The position numbers were made by a program, and so were the translations under genes. From Girardia tigrina (lineage: Eukaryota; Platyhelminthes; Tricladida; Dugesiidae), in contig MQRK01189838.1 of NCBI GenBank assembly GCA_001938485.1, forward strand, positions 4,076 through 31,492: a DNA stretch of 27,417 nt. The letters run 5' to 3'. Below the pieces are notes generated by a model. It did no database searches and was not told where the DNA came from. It saw nothing but the letters and a program-made list of their open reading frames with translations. Positions 1 to 8,449 of this stretch are shown piece after piece. Position 1 is the stretch's first letter. Each line of letters opens with the position of its first letter.

Positions 1-118
1 TTCTAATTAAATACAGAACTGAAGATGCCACAAAAGTGGCGAAACATGTTTTCAAATAAAAATTTAAAATTAAAATGGTGTTATTTTTGTTTATATATAT
101 ATATATATATATATATAA
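1..118 (+). repeat. Penelope-like 3' tail, type A
   Basis: This is a 3' terminal piece of a Penelope-like element (PLE). It holds a hammerhead motif (14-53), then a 42-base tail (52-93), then a (TA) run. The 42-base tail recurs without a mismatch at 25757-25798 (plus) and 25685-25726 (minus). Identity with 25744-25798 reaches back into the ribozyme core, over 39-93. PLEs are known to carry hammerhead ribozymes in their terminal repeats. The piece enters from the left edge, so its 5' part is not visible. Confidence 0.65.
14..53 (+). ncRNA. Hammerhead ribozyme motif A (type I, minimal stem III)
   Basis: The core reads CTGAAGA (19-25), stem II GCCAC/GTGGC (27-31 with 36-40) around an AAAA loop, then GAAA (41-44). 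A two-base-pair stem III with an AT loop (44-49) is followed by T50 at the cleavage position. Stem I is GAA (16-18) with TTC (51-53). Position 7 of the core is variable in the family, so CTGAAGA is allowed. U at the cleavage position is less usual than C. One extra U (26) lies between the core A and stem II; a natural viroid hammerhead is known with an extra residue there. A minimal stem III is typical of PLE hammerheads. Activity is not shown. Confidence 0.65.
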
Positions 119-195
119 TATGTAATTTTAAATTCATCCTGAAACATTTATTTTTATTATATATATAAAAAAATTTTGATTTATTTGTAAAATCA

Positions 196-235
196 TTAAT
201 TGATGATGATATAAAAAATTTGAAATATGTCCTTA
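196..235 (+). ncRNA. Decayed hammerhead motif B
   Basis: TTGATGA (200-206) and GAAATATGTC (222-231) align with the intact motif B at 25833-25866 (CTGATGA and GAAACATGTC). The following bases, about 245-258, also match its tail (ATTTTCGA). Stem II has lost its pairing and the first core C is T, so this copy is probably inactive. It lies downstream of motif A, as motif B does at 25825. Confidence 0.45.
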
Positions 236-365
236 AGCTATCTATCAAAAATTTTCGACTAGCATTTACAAGAATCAAATGTATATAATCATTTACATTT
301 AATAATATATATTAATAAAAACTAATAATAAGATACACCCTTTTAATATTTGTTATTTAACAACC

Positions 366-399
366 CAACATACTTCGCCAATACGACATCATCAGTTTT
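366..399 (-). ncRNA. Decayed hammerhead motif A-like
   Basis: Read on the minus strand, CTGATGA (395-389) is followed by an extra T, a short stem II (GTC/GGC) and GAAGTATGTT, where GAAACATGTT is expected. It aligns base for base with most of motif A at 14-53, including the extra U before stem II. Stem I is not convincing and the core A is changed, so it is likely inactive. Confidence 0.4.
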
Positions 400-521
400 G
401 AGGTTATTTCAGAATACAAGTCACATTAAATACAAAATATAATATGGCACATTGGCCTACGCAATTTATCGATTTTTAAAAAACTTTATTATGATTGCAC
501 TTGTAACATTTAAGCATGGTT

Positions 522-770
522 TTAACCCTTTCCAGCCCAAATTATTATTAATCAAAATATTGGAGCATTGATTATCCGTTACAATGTTGATTTAAATTGC
601 TAAGAAACAAGTGAGAATTGCGCTTTTTTGCATTCTAATATATGTAGTGTCATTTATTAGACTTTTTAGAAACTATTACTGTGTAAAATTTAAATTGGGT
701 AAAAGAGATAATTGTAATTTAATTTTTCAAATATGTTGTCATATGGCAACAATGGGCTGGAAAGGGTTAA
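522..770. mobile_element. piggyBac-type MITE with TTAA duplications
   Basis: The element runs 526-766 (241 bp). Its terminal inverted repeats are perfect over 14 bp: CCCTTTCCAGCCCA at 526-539 and TGGGCTGGAAAGGG at 753-766. TTAA flanks it at 522-525 and 767-770. TTAA target duplication with CCC-starting ends defines piggyBac elements. No transposase is inside; the short reading frame 611-793 crosses the right end and looks accidental. It is non-autonomous and would depend on a transposase made elsewhere. Confidence 0.88.
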
Positions 771-1159
771 ATGCTTTTTTAATAATACCATAGTGACTAT
801 TCTCTAATAATATATATATATATATGAACTTGGATTTGAAATTACACAACAATTATTTATTGTTTTTATTTTCTGTTTTTTTCTTTTTTATTTAATTTGT
901 TGAAAAAACAAATGTGGAAAGGAAAATTTTTTTTCCAAATTTATTTGCAAAGTTACTAAACTTTCTATTATATATATTTAATTAAATTAATGAGAAAAAT
1001 AATAAAATAATGTTCCACAAATTATTGTAAATTTCTTAATTATTACAAAATTAATCTTCATTATTAAAACAATATAAAATATTTTGGAAATATATTTGTA
1101 AATTGAATATATATTTTGTTTAAAAAACTGTTTAGATGATAATAAATACATTTTTTTGT
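771..1159. other. AT-rich, no gene seen
   Basis: This stretch holds A/T runs and a short (TA) run near 808-824. I see no coding frame, terminal repeat or structured motif in it. Confidence 0.6.
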
Positions 1160-1646
1160 TAAGAACATTTCAAAACTCTCTGAAGATCGTTCACTTTTTG
1201 ACATCGTTCTAATTGGTTTTTTATTTCTTTTTTTAATCATGATTGTTCGAACAATTTTTTTAAATCTTTTTAAAATATTTAATTTTTAAAAATATCAATT
1301 AAAAATAAAAATTTTATCCATTTCTTTATAAAAACCAAAAATAATAAAAATGTTATAAAATTATTAAAAATGAATTTAATTTAAATATAATTAGTTTTAT
1401 TTATATCTAATTAAATGCTTTTCTTTTTTAAAAAAAATATTAAACTTGATTTTAATTGTTAATTTAAAAAATATAAACTTATCAAATTATTATTTTAATT
1501 ATGTTCGAATAGTCAACTACTGTAAAAACAAAAAGTACCAATTTCCATCTGGTGGGAGAATCACCATTCTAAGTTCAATATGCTCGAATTAACATATAGC
1601 TTCAATACATTCACACATTCATACAATTGAAAACTTTCCTCACAGT
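1160..1646 (+). repeat. MULE terminal repeat, diverged copy
   Basis: This is a diverged third copy of the long terminal repeat that bounds the MULE at 12325-19158. Shared landmarks in order are GACATCGTTCTAA (near 1200), an ATTATGTTCGAAT block near 1498-1510, CCATCTGGTGGGAG (1546 onward) and the outer end CCTCACAGT (1638-1646). The orientation is that of the right-hand repeat (18639-19158). No left-hand partner is visible, so it is a solo end or the end of a deleted element. A short minus-strand frame starting MSKSE at 1204 matches the position of the MSN starts in the other copies. Confidence 0.6.
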
Positions 1647-1716
1647 TTTATTTTATAATTATTTTATCAAACATTTTTAATTTTAAAACAAACTATGAAA
1701 AAGGATTTTCATATGC

Positions 1717-1899
1717 TTAATAACCAATTTGACGATTAAAGAATGATAGAAATTGAGCATTTGTCTCCCTTAGTCTGAAAAAAATTTTGAAGGATTTGAT
1801 ACTGTTAAAAGAACTCACATATTTGACAGAACATTTATTACATTCACAAATTTTATCATCTTTATGATGATCAATAGTATTGCTTTCACTATAATCCAT
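1717..1899 (-). CDS. Small ORF with CxxC motif, unknown
   Basis: A 60-residue frame from an ATG at 1899. It has an acidic and histidine-rich start (MDYSESNTIDHHKDD) followed by ICECNKC, which resembles the first half of a zinc finger, and then a basic, phenylalanine-rich tail. No second metal-binding half is clear. It lies between two MULE end copies, and MULE proteins may carry zinc fingers, so it could be a broken N-terminal piece. It could equally be chance in AT-rich DNA; I do not recognise the family. Confidence 0.2.
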   Translation of the reverse strand: MDYSESNTIDHHKDDKICECNKCSVKYVSSFNSIKSFKIFFRLRETNAQFLSFFNRQIGY

Positions 1900-2149
1900 T
1901 AATCAATTTTCATTATCTCTCATTATAATCTGAACTATACTTGAAAAAATTATTTTATTAAAAAAATAATTAATTTAAATTTTATTGGCTTAAATAAAAT
2001 ATTTCTATAGTCATTTTTAAACATTAATTTGATTTTAATTATTTAAAAATTTACAAAAATAAAATCAATAAAATTATTTAAAAGTTGCAATAATAAAAAT
2101 TAAAAATTTAGATATTAAATCTAAATTTAAATAAATTAGTTTCAGATTA
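1900..2149. other. AT-rich, no gene seen
   Basis: Only A/T-rich simple sequence is visible between the small minus-strand frame and the next MULE end copy. Confidence 0.5.
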
Positions 2150-2267
2150 TAAGAATTAAAATATTGATCATCCATCTGATTAGGGAGGCACAATCCCAAA
2201 TCAACACACAACATTTAAACATGCAAACACTACATGAAAACATCAACACACCAAATATTCCTCACAG
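2150..2267 (+). repeat. MULE terminal repeat, outer fragment
   Basis: The outer part of the MULE terminal repeat. CCATCTGATTAGGGAGGC (2171 on) corresponds to CCATCTGGGTGGGAG in the other copies, followed by C/A-rich spaced CAACA words and the end CCAAATATTCCTCACAG (2251-2267). It is in the same orientation as the copy at 1160-1646. Only about 120 bp are clearly aligned; the inner part is lost or too diverged. Confidence 0.5.
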
Positions 2268-2409
2268 ATACAATTAATCTTTAAAAATTTAATTTTTAAA
2301 TTGTAGCTTTGAAAAGTTTAAAGAAATTGATTAAATATCAAACATATGCGGTCAAATATAAAAGCATACCCCACAAAATTCATTAGTTAGATCTATATAA
2401 AAAGTATTT

Positions 2410-2830
2410 ATTAAATCGAAGTCATGTTAGCTATTATGAGCATTTTACGAAACTCAAAAAAACGCTTGTAGCCATCAATGTAATTGAAGAAGTCAATGAG
2501 GTTTTGCTTGTTCACTCGTTTAAAGAATGTAAATAAAACATGAAGTAAAGATTAAATTGTATTGGAGACACCAATAACCACATATGTTCAATCGATTTCA
2601 TAATCTAGGTTCATTGTTAATCAAAACTTCTTGATGTCTACATTACACGTTTTAAATCATCACTATAACCTGTTTATGATATTATGATTTTTGCTCTGTT
2701 TTATGATAAACATATGTTAAAGAAACTGACTCTTTTTAAAACTCCAATCATTCAAAATATGCAATAGAAACGTGCATCATCAAAACAAAATGTCCCTTCC
2801 ACCTTGAATTCGACAATTATCAGTTGTAAC
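2410..2830 (-). pseudogene. Decayed MULE transposase fragment
   Basis: Read on the minus strand, about 2820-2755 gives FKVEGTFCFDDARFYCIF, which fits the first catalytic block of MULE transposases (DGTF...F.QLF) with E for D. About 2545-2415 gives FIYILFKRVNKQNLIDFFNY and then RKMLIIANMTSI, which fits the following block (plausible alignment to L.TNKT...Y..FF...DFE.A) with the acidic residues lost. The pieces lie in different frames with stops between them, so the gene is dead. It lies outside the MULE end at 2267, so it may belong to another insertion. The match is by eye only and is weaker than the copy at 15690. Confidence 0.4.
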
Positions 2831-3163
2831 TACAAAAATTACCTCAGAGATTTAAAAATCTCCAAACTAACATTGATCCATTCTTAAAAAATAAGTAAAG
2901 AAACAATCGTCAAAAATGCATCCATCTTCCATAGTTCCAAAGTTATCATTTATACAGCCTATGTTTTGTGGTAAATAATAAATCTTGTTTATGGAAGACT
3001 TTTTCAGACATTTATGATATTGTAGAAAATATTTGATTTATAGAAAGCATATTTTCTTTAGCAAATTGAGCAGCAGTCTGATAAGGCTTGTTCTAAGTGT
3101 TTTTTCAGATTTATTCATGTTCAGATGAATCATAGTAGCATATTTGTCTTGTGCAAGTTTTCA
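2831..3163. other. No gene seen
   Basis: Base composition is a little more mixed than in the neighbours, but no frame longer than a few dozen codons and no repeat ends were recognised. It might be further decayed transposon or intron. Confidence 0.4.
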
Positions 3164-3301
3164 ATGATTACAGCCCTCGTGCTGTCAGATGTTCCGAAGC
3201 CTCGTTCAGGTTGCCCCGAAGACAGAAAGGTGGTAGCAAAAGAGTGGTGTGTTGGATTTGAAATTCGGAAATTTTGTGTTCGTGCTGGGCCTGAAGATTA
3301 A
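3164..3301 (+). CDS. Small GC-richer ORF, unknown
   Basis: An ATG-to-TAA frame of 45 codons, MITALVLSDVPKPRSGCPED at the start and then RKVVAKEWCVGFEIRKFC. About half its bases are G or C, against about a fifth around it, and codon choice is mixed rather than AT-only. That points to a real coding remnant or exon. I recognise no domain. No clear splice signals were settled. It could be a host exon, a retrocopy fragment or part of a transposon protein. Confidence 0.25.
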   Translation: MITALVLSDVPKPRSGCPEDRKVVAKEWCVGFEIRKFCVRAGPED

Positions 3302-3344
3302 ATTTATTTTTTATCTGATTCAGTAAAACTCGTAATATAAAATT

Positions 3345-3550
3345 CAAAATAACAGTTTGATAATATTTTTAATGAACGACAGTTTGACAAAATTTCAAAT
3401 AATTACATCTTGACAAATTTAAAAAATCAAATTGATATTCGATTAAAACCTCAAACAATTAACGTTCGACAATGATTTTCGATTAAACATTCGACAAAAT
3501 TTCAATTAACTTTTCGACAAAATTTCAGTCTAATGCTAGACAATTTTAAT
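3345..3550 (+). repeat. Degenerate tandem repeat (TTCGACAAAATTTCA)
   Basis: Variants of TTCGACAAAATTTCA recur about eight times with spacing of roughly 20-30 bases, for example near 3390, 3410, 3468, 3488, 3514 and 3537. The copies nearest 3490-3530 are the most alike. It behaves like an old minisatellite and has no coding frame. Confidence 0.5.
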
Positions 3551-3559
3551 TTCAAAAGA

Positions 3560-5060
3560 AAATTAATAAAAGTGAAAAAAACGTCTGGCTCAAGGCTCGC
3601 TCTGATTGGTTGATTAATCGTAGAGAGCCATTTCCGTCATTCGATTCGATCGGTACAAACTGACCTCGATGTATGATAATACTTGACTAATAGACTAAAA
3701 ATAAAAAATGACTCGGTGAGTCGTCAAAATTAAAAAAAGAACAAAGATCAAATTATTTTCAAATGTAATTAGTCTATTTTAATAAATTTCATATTTTATA
3801 AATTTCTTTAATTTAAATATTTGTGTATAAAAATACATTTTATTACTAACTTTCAAAATACTTCTTTTAACAATTTTTAATAATAACTTTTTCTGATAAA
3901 ATTCATTTCATTTCCGTTTTATTTCGTTGAAAAATATAAGAAAAAATATTTTTATTGTTTTAAATAAATTAAATTAAACTATTTTATATACATTATTTTC
4001 AATTTTGTTTAATAATTTTAAAAGTTCTTTGAGGAGAAAAGTGTTTTCAATGAGACGGATAAAAGAATAAAATATTTTTGAATGAAAATTAAAACAGATT
4101 AAACATTAATAAAATTATTAATTTAATATTATCATGCTAAATATGTGTTTTTTAATTTTTTTTATTTTTATTAATATTTATTTGTTTTAATCAGTATAAT
4201 CTTTGAAATAAAAATCTTATAACTAAATTAAAAACGTAAAAAGAATGTTTTACTAAATATATGTCGTTATTTTTTGTCAGTCTTTTCCATCAATTAAAAC
4301 AAATAAATAAGATTAACTCATTAACTAATTAATACTGGAATCGGTCTTTGTAAAGAATTTACAAAACAAAATAATGAAAACTTGTTTTTGCAAAGCCGTA
4401 AAAATTATCATTTTATTTCACTGAAAAGCACAAAAAATGTTTTTTGAAATCTTTTTTTATTTAATTTAAATAGAATTTATTAAAGATCTAAAATATTTAA
4501 AAGCAATTTTTTGAGGCCCCTCCGATTTCGCCCCACTTTCTATGACCAAACTGTTATGATCCCGATTTGTTTAGACCCGATATTTTTGATCCCGTTTTTT
4601 ATAGTTTTGAAAGCAATTCATATCATATATTTTTATTTTACCTTATGAAAAAATATCATTTTTTACATTTTAAAATTAATATTTTTCTTATAATTTTTTA
4701 ATTATTTCTTTTAAAGCCAACATTGAAAAAGATTGTTTTTTTTGTTTTAATTTTAAGTGACTTTGTAATGGCGATGTACCTAAACAAACTAATTGTTTTA
4801 AGAAACGTTTTAATACGGCAACAGCTTCTGGTTTGAGAATAAACAATAGCGAACTAATACGTCAGAGTCTAGTAGTGAGTTAATAAAAATTTCAGCCAAA
4901 TATACAAATAGTCCAAATGAACTTTTTTTCAATGTCTTGTAGATATTCAGAAATTTTGTGATTCTGGATACTTTGAACTTTTGTCAAAATACAAATACAT
5001 CAGCTCACTTTATACCCTCAATAAATTTGAATGATGGTATAGGATATTTTAAAAAAAATC
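3560..5060. other. AT-rich, no gene; one mixed-composition patch
   Basis: Bases 3585-3720 are GC-richer and include CTCTGATTGGTTGATTAA, which contains a CCAAT-box core on the minus strand (ATTGG on the plus strand). No gene follows, so it may be promoter-like by chance or part of a transposon end. The rest is A/T runs without coding frames, except the small repeat at 4546-4600. Confidence 0.4.
4546..4600 (+). repeat. Short direct repeat GA(T)CCCGATTT
   Basis: Three variants follow one another: TGATCCCGATTTGTTT, AGACCCGATATTTT and TGATCCCGTTTTTT, each 14-16 bases, with a further GCCCC-rich patch just upstream (4512-4540). The GC-bearing words stand out from the AT background. It may be a remnant of a transposon end or a short minisatellite. 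Confidence 0.4.
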
Positions 5061-5106
5061 TGTCGATTATATTAATATATATATATATATATATATGAGT
5101 GTGTGT

Positions 5107-5915
5107 GTTATGCCGAATTTCGAAACTCGGCAATGTTTTTAAAAATTTTTTAAATTCAATTATGAAATTTCTATTAATATTTAATATGAAAAAATATGTA
5201 TTTAATACGAAAGAAATATCAATTTAATATGAAAAATACTTTTAAAATACAAACATTTTCAGTTCAGCTTGCCACCAAGGAAGAAGTTTAAATAACTATG
5301 AATAAAAATTTTACATTTGGAATCTATTTCGCATAATAAATTAAGATTTTTTCATATGTAATTTATTTTTTCATATTACATTGAGAATTTTTAATGATAA
5401 ATTGACATTTTTGTCATATTAAATACAGTATTTTTGATAATAAATTAATATATTTTTTATATTAAATTGATATTTTTTCATATTAATGCAGTGATTTCCA
5501 ACCTTTTTGTACCGGCGCCCCCCTTTTAAAAAAATTGTTGATTCATTTTTTGTGACAACTATTCGATTTTTTTGGTTTGTATTCAAAAATGATATTTTGG
5601 AAACAGCTACATGCCCCCTTTGCGACAGTCTCGCGCCCCCGTGGGATGGGCGCGCCCCACAGGTTGGAAACCACTGTATTAATGTGATATTTTTCCATAT
5701 TAAATTGATATTTGTTCATATTAAATGCATATTTTTTCATTTCAAATTGAGAAATTTTAATTTAAAAATGAAAGTTTTGCATATAAATATTGAAATCAGC
5801 AAATATTGACTAGTTTATAAATTCAGCAATTACACTATTTCAGCAAACTGTTGCCGAATTCACGAACTCGGCAAAATGGTTGCCGAATACAGCAATTACA
5901 CAAATTTGGCATAAC
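5107..5915. mobile_element. Unclassified inverted-repeat element (MITE-like), hAT inside
   Basis: The outer ends are inverted: GTTATGCCGAATTT at 5107-5120 and AAATTTGGCATAAC at 5902-5915. Both inner flanks carry CTCGGCAA/TTGCCGA words (5126-5133; 5849-5880). Between them the arms are filled with a degenerate 20-24 bp unit. It runs as TTTAATATGAAAAAATAT on the left and in the opposite sense as ATATTTTTTCATATTAAA on the right, so the whole element is a large imperfect palindrome. There is no protein gene and no clear target duplication, so the superfamily is open. A hAT MITE (5489-5676) later inserted near its middle. Confidence 0.6.
5481..5684. mobile_element. hAT MITE with 8-bp target duplication
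   Basis: The element is 5489-5676 (188 bp). Its ends are CAGTGATTTCCAACCT and, on the other strand, CAGTGGTTTCCAACCT, so 15 of 16 bases match. Both copies of the target duplication are TATTAATG (5481-5488 and 5677-5684), perfect over 8 bp. CAGTG ends with 8-bp duplications are diagnostic of hAT elements. Inside are GC-rich runs (CGGCGCCCCCC; CGCGCCCC) and no transposase, so it is non-autonomous. The reading frames on both strands here are incidental. Confidence 0.93.
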
Positions 5916-5922
5916 ATATATA

Positions 5923-6137
5923 TCATATATATAATACTCCAATTCTGTAACTGATTGAATGATTGACTGATTCTGTGCGGAACGCTCATATTATTTACTT
6001 ACAATTGTAAGTAGATAATTAAATTAATAATTCATGCGGAGAATAAATGAATTTTAAGAAAAAACGTCTTTTGAAAATTTATTTGAAATTTTAACTCTAT
6101 ATAATTATACCTGTCATACATGACGGGTTATTTACTA

Positions 6138-6138
<1 letters not shown>
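5923..6138 (+). mobile_element. Short non-autonomous Helitron, copy 1
   Basis: The 3' end has the Helitron signature: a hairpin CTGTCAT-AC-ATGACGG (6111-6126), a short spacer, then CTAG (6135-6138) followed by a host T. The 5' end probably starts TCATATATATAATA at 5923 after an A, as expected for insertion between A and T. It shares with copy 2 (20118-20352) the block AACGCTCATATTAT followed by the palindrome TTACTTACAATTGTAAGTA, and the whole 3' end. There is no Rep/helicase gene. It begins only 8 bases after the preceding inverted-repeat element. Confidence 0.75.

Positions 6139-6187
<49 letters not shown>
6139..6187. repeat. (TA)n microsatellite
   Basis: A nearly pure TA run. It lies exactly between the Helitron 3' end and the Penelope-like 3' end on the minus strand; TA-rich tails also follow the other Penelope-type ends in this window. 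Confidence 0.9.
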
Positions 6188-6189
<2 letters not shown>

Positions 6190-6225
6190 CGAAAATATCA
6201 TTTTATTAAAGTTTTTTATATAATT

Positions 6226-6268
6226 ATTGGACATGTGTCGATGTTTATATACATCATCATCAGCAATT
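6226..6268 (-). ncRNA. Hammerhead motif B, core-mutated
   Basis: Minus strand: CTGATGA (6263-6257), extra T, stem II GATGT/ACATC (6255-6251 with 6244-6240), then GACA where GAAA is needed, and CATGTC with the cleavage site after C at 6230. Stem I ATTG/CAAT is kept. Apart from the GACA change and loop bases it equals motif B at 25825-25872. It lies about 100 bases after the end of the endonuclease frame. The A-to-C change in an invariant core position should abolish cleavage. Confidence 0.6.
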
Positions 6269-6366
6269 TGAAAACAATTTTAATAGATACATTAACTTTA
6301 AAAGGTATATTATGGATTAAATATTATTATTTATTAAAGTATTATTGGATAATAATTGCAAAATAT

Positions 6367-6675
6367 TTAATTAAAAATTTTAAGTATGGAAATAACCTTA
6401 CTTTGCCCATTCTGAATGTTAATTGATGGGTTGTAGTGTCTTATTCGCAGAGATTCACAAAACTGTCGCTCGTAATGTGAATCAAAACCCTTTTGTAGAA
6501 CAGAAAACTCATCTTTTGAAATGGATGAGGTTCTATCCTTACAACATAACCAATGATCAAAAACCTTATTCGATCGACTCATTTTCGAGTACTCGCTAAT
6601 CCGGGTTTTGAGATGACGATTTGTCTCTCCGATGTACGAGGTTTGACACCCGTGACAAATTATGTACAGATGCAC
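6367..6675 (-). pseudogene. Penelope-like GIY-YIG endonuclease domain
   Basis: A frame of about 102 residues to a stop at 6367. It starts with the zinc-type motif CHGCQTSYIGET (residues 8-19), followed by NRHLKTRISEY with the catalytic arginine, then a histidine near FDHW and the C-terminal block ERQFCESLRIRHYNPSIN with the conserved glutamate. These are the landmarks of the GIY-YIG endonuclease that ends Penelope-like proteins and nicks target DNA for reverse transcription. The domain itself reads through without a break. The first visible ATG is not the true start, because the domain is the tail of an RT-endonuclease protein whose RT is absent here. Family assignment is strong; the class within PLEs is not settled. 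Confidence 0.75.
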
Positions 6676-6925
6676 GAGTTAAAAAAACAATTAAAAGAAG
6701 AAAATACTGAAGAATACAAACAAATCATTAAAATTCCATATTCTGAAGAATTTAGAGCGTTTAAGAAGAGTATTTGTAGAACAATAAGTAGTGCTAAAGT
6801 AGTCTCTGTCACATCCAAAGTTCAAAGTTTCCTCTCAAACAAATCGAAAACAGTTTGTGATTTGCAAGCTAATCTGGTATATAAATTTAATTATCACGGG
6901 TGTCAAAACTTGCGTTCACAAGACT
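6676..6925 (+). pseudogene. Penelope-like RT-to-endonuclease linker, inverted
   Basis: The plus-strand frame reads ELKKQLKEENTEEYKQIIKI, PYSEEFRAFKKSICR, SSAKVVSVTSKVQSFLSNKS, KTVCDLQANLVYKFNYHGCQ. This is the region just before and including the first cysteine pair of the PLE endonuclease (consensus K.PYS...F..SKV..FLS.KSKTP.DL.S.VVYKF.C.GC). The frame breaks down after HGCQ and runs into a (TA) run. It is the protein segment that belongs upstream of the minus-strand endonuclease at 6367-6675, flipped relative to it. Confidence 0.65.
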
Positions 6926-6928
6926 CAA

Positions 6929-6953
6929 TAATATATATATATATATATATATA
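6929..6953. repeat. (TA)n microsatellite
   Basis: A short TA run at the right edge of the inverted Penelope-like segment. Confidence 0.85.
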
Positions 6954-6959
6954 TGGCAA

Positions 6960-8188
6960 GTTAAATTAAAGAAATAAAAGTAAAAAATTGTAAAAAAATA
7001 TTTTCTTTTCAATGCTTTTTCTTTATTTTTGTACCTTCGCCACGAACAATACAAAAGAGATAATTAAATAACTTTTTCTTCGGTTCGCTAAAACAATTCA
7101 TGTATAAATAAAATAAACAATAAAGTTTACTTTGAAATCTATTTTTTGTTAGATATAATAAAAAAATATTATTATTTTCGTTTCAAGAAAGAAAGGAAAT
7201 TTCGAAATCTAATTACACCTTCCTTACATAAGAATAAATTCTTTCTAGATAAATGAAGCAAAACAAGCTTATCAAAACCCTCAACCGAAATAACAACAAA
7301 AAGTTACAATTTCCGACGATTCAATATTAATTAATTAAAGTTTATTACTTTCAAAAAAATATGAAACTATATTTAATACATTCACTTTAATCAAAATTTA
7401 TAATTAAAAATTGTTGAACACCGAAATTAGGTTTTGTTATCAGTTAATTAAAACAAAATAAATAACCTCCACATATCATTAAATAATAAATTATAATAAA
7501 GCGGAAATTTATATCAGAATTTTATTAACCATTGAATGGTTTTACAATAATGTAATAAAAAAAGGAAAAGAAAGGATCAATATGATTATGATAAAAAGAA
7601 TAAATTAACAACGAAAATAATAAATCATTTAGATTAAGTATTAAATAAAACGAAAATAACATAAATAATGTTATCATAAAAAATGTTAATTAATGTTAAT
7701 AAATCATGTTACAATTAAATAGCAAACACAATTAATTGGTACAAAAAGATTTTAGATTCTTAAAATGTACTTTAACAATAGATATGTAGTGAGTTCAATA
7801 AGTACCCAATCTGAGAAAGAAAGCGATTTCAGGAGGGCGTCAATATTATAAAACAAGAAGACGAACGTATATTGCTATCAGTTCTCACCACAAGTGCCGT
7901 TTTTCTATATAAAAACTTTGAAAGCACTGCTTGGAAAAAGAGCCTGTATTTTTACTTTCAGTAAAAAAAATAAAACTCTTCGAATGTTTAAATTGAATTC
8001 TCAATATTTACAAAAACAATTTGCAAAAACAATATATTTGGCCATAAACATTACAATGTGATGAATGTGAAAGTATGATTGATATATTGATTGGAACTTC
8101 GCCCTTTATGATAATTACAAATTTATTATGTCGAGGAAAGAATAATGCTCAGTGTTTTTAAACCCTTTCGTTACTAGAAACATATGTG
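6960..8188. other. AT-rich, no gene seen
   Basis: A long stretch without a recognisable gene. Bases 7790-7950 have more mixed composition and begin GTGAGTTCAATAAGTACCC. That is loosely like a mariner 5' end, but no transposase frame follows. The rest is A/T-rich sequence with short incidental frames. Confidence 0.5.
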
Positions 8189-8230
8189 TAAAAGAGCTTA
8201 CTGAAATGGATATTTCAATGAGCTCTTTTA
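8189..8230. repeat. 19-bp hairpin
   Basis: TAAAAGAGCTTACTGAAAT (8189-8207) pairs with ATTTCAATGAGCTCTTTTA (8212-8230) across a 4-base loop, with 17 of 19 positions complementary. No gene is next to it. It may be a remnant of an inverted-repeat transposon. Confidence 0.6.
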
Positions 8231-8298
8231 ACAAATGATATAAATAAATAAAAATATAAAAAAATAAACTTTAATTTAACAAAACTATATAACAATAT

Positions 8299-8395
8299 TG
8301 TTGTACAAAATATAATAAAACTGGATTACCGAAAATAAATTTATTCGAATTCAAACCACGCGCGTGGTACTCCAGTTCTAATAAAACACTGAACA
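8299..8395 (-). repeat. LTR (3' LTR of the minus-strand element)
   Basis: About 97 bp from TGTTG to GAACA on the plus strand. The first 60 bases match the right repeat (11960 on) closely, and the outer part (CAGTTCT) weakly. On the minus strand it contains AATAAATTTATT, which could serve as a poly(A) signal. The outer boundary is approximate. Confidence 0.65.
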
Positions 8396-8449
8396 TAATT
8401 GTCATTTATATTTACAATTTACTACACGTCCCCGTGATCTAAAAATCAT

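Larger units (their letters stand above)
6188..6930 (-). mobile_element. Penelope-like element, 5'-inverted partial copy
   Basis: On the minus strand the order is endonuclease (6675-6367), 3' untranslated region, hammerhead motif (6268-6226) and (TA) tail. Upstream of the endonuclease, at 6676-6925, the next-upstream part of the same protein lies in the opposite sense. That is the layout left by twin priming or template switching in target-primed retrotransposition, where the 5' part is inverted. Both pieces contain the start of the endonuclease, around TCACGGGTGTCAAA (6640-6653 reversed, and near 6895). The reverse transcriptase proper is missing, so the copy is dead. Confidence 0.7.

Noticed and set aside
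5507-5809. 100-residue plus-strand reading frame
   Set aside because: It runs across the hAT MITE and out of it, so it is accidental.
7785-7950. GTGAGTTCAATAAGTACCC as a possible mariner left end
   Set aside because: No transposase reading frame follows and no matching right end was found.
8159-8175. TTAAACCCTTTCG, like a piggyBac left end
   Set aside because: An extra A separates TTAA from CCC and no right end was found.
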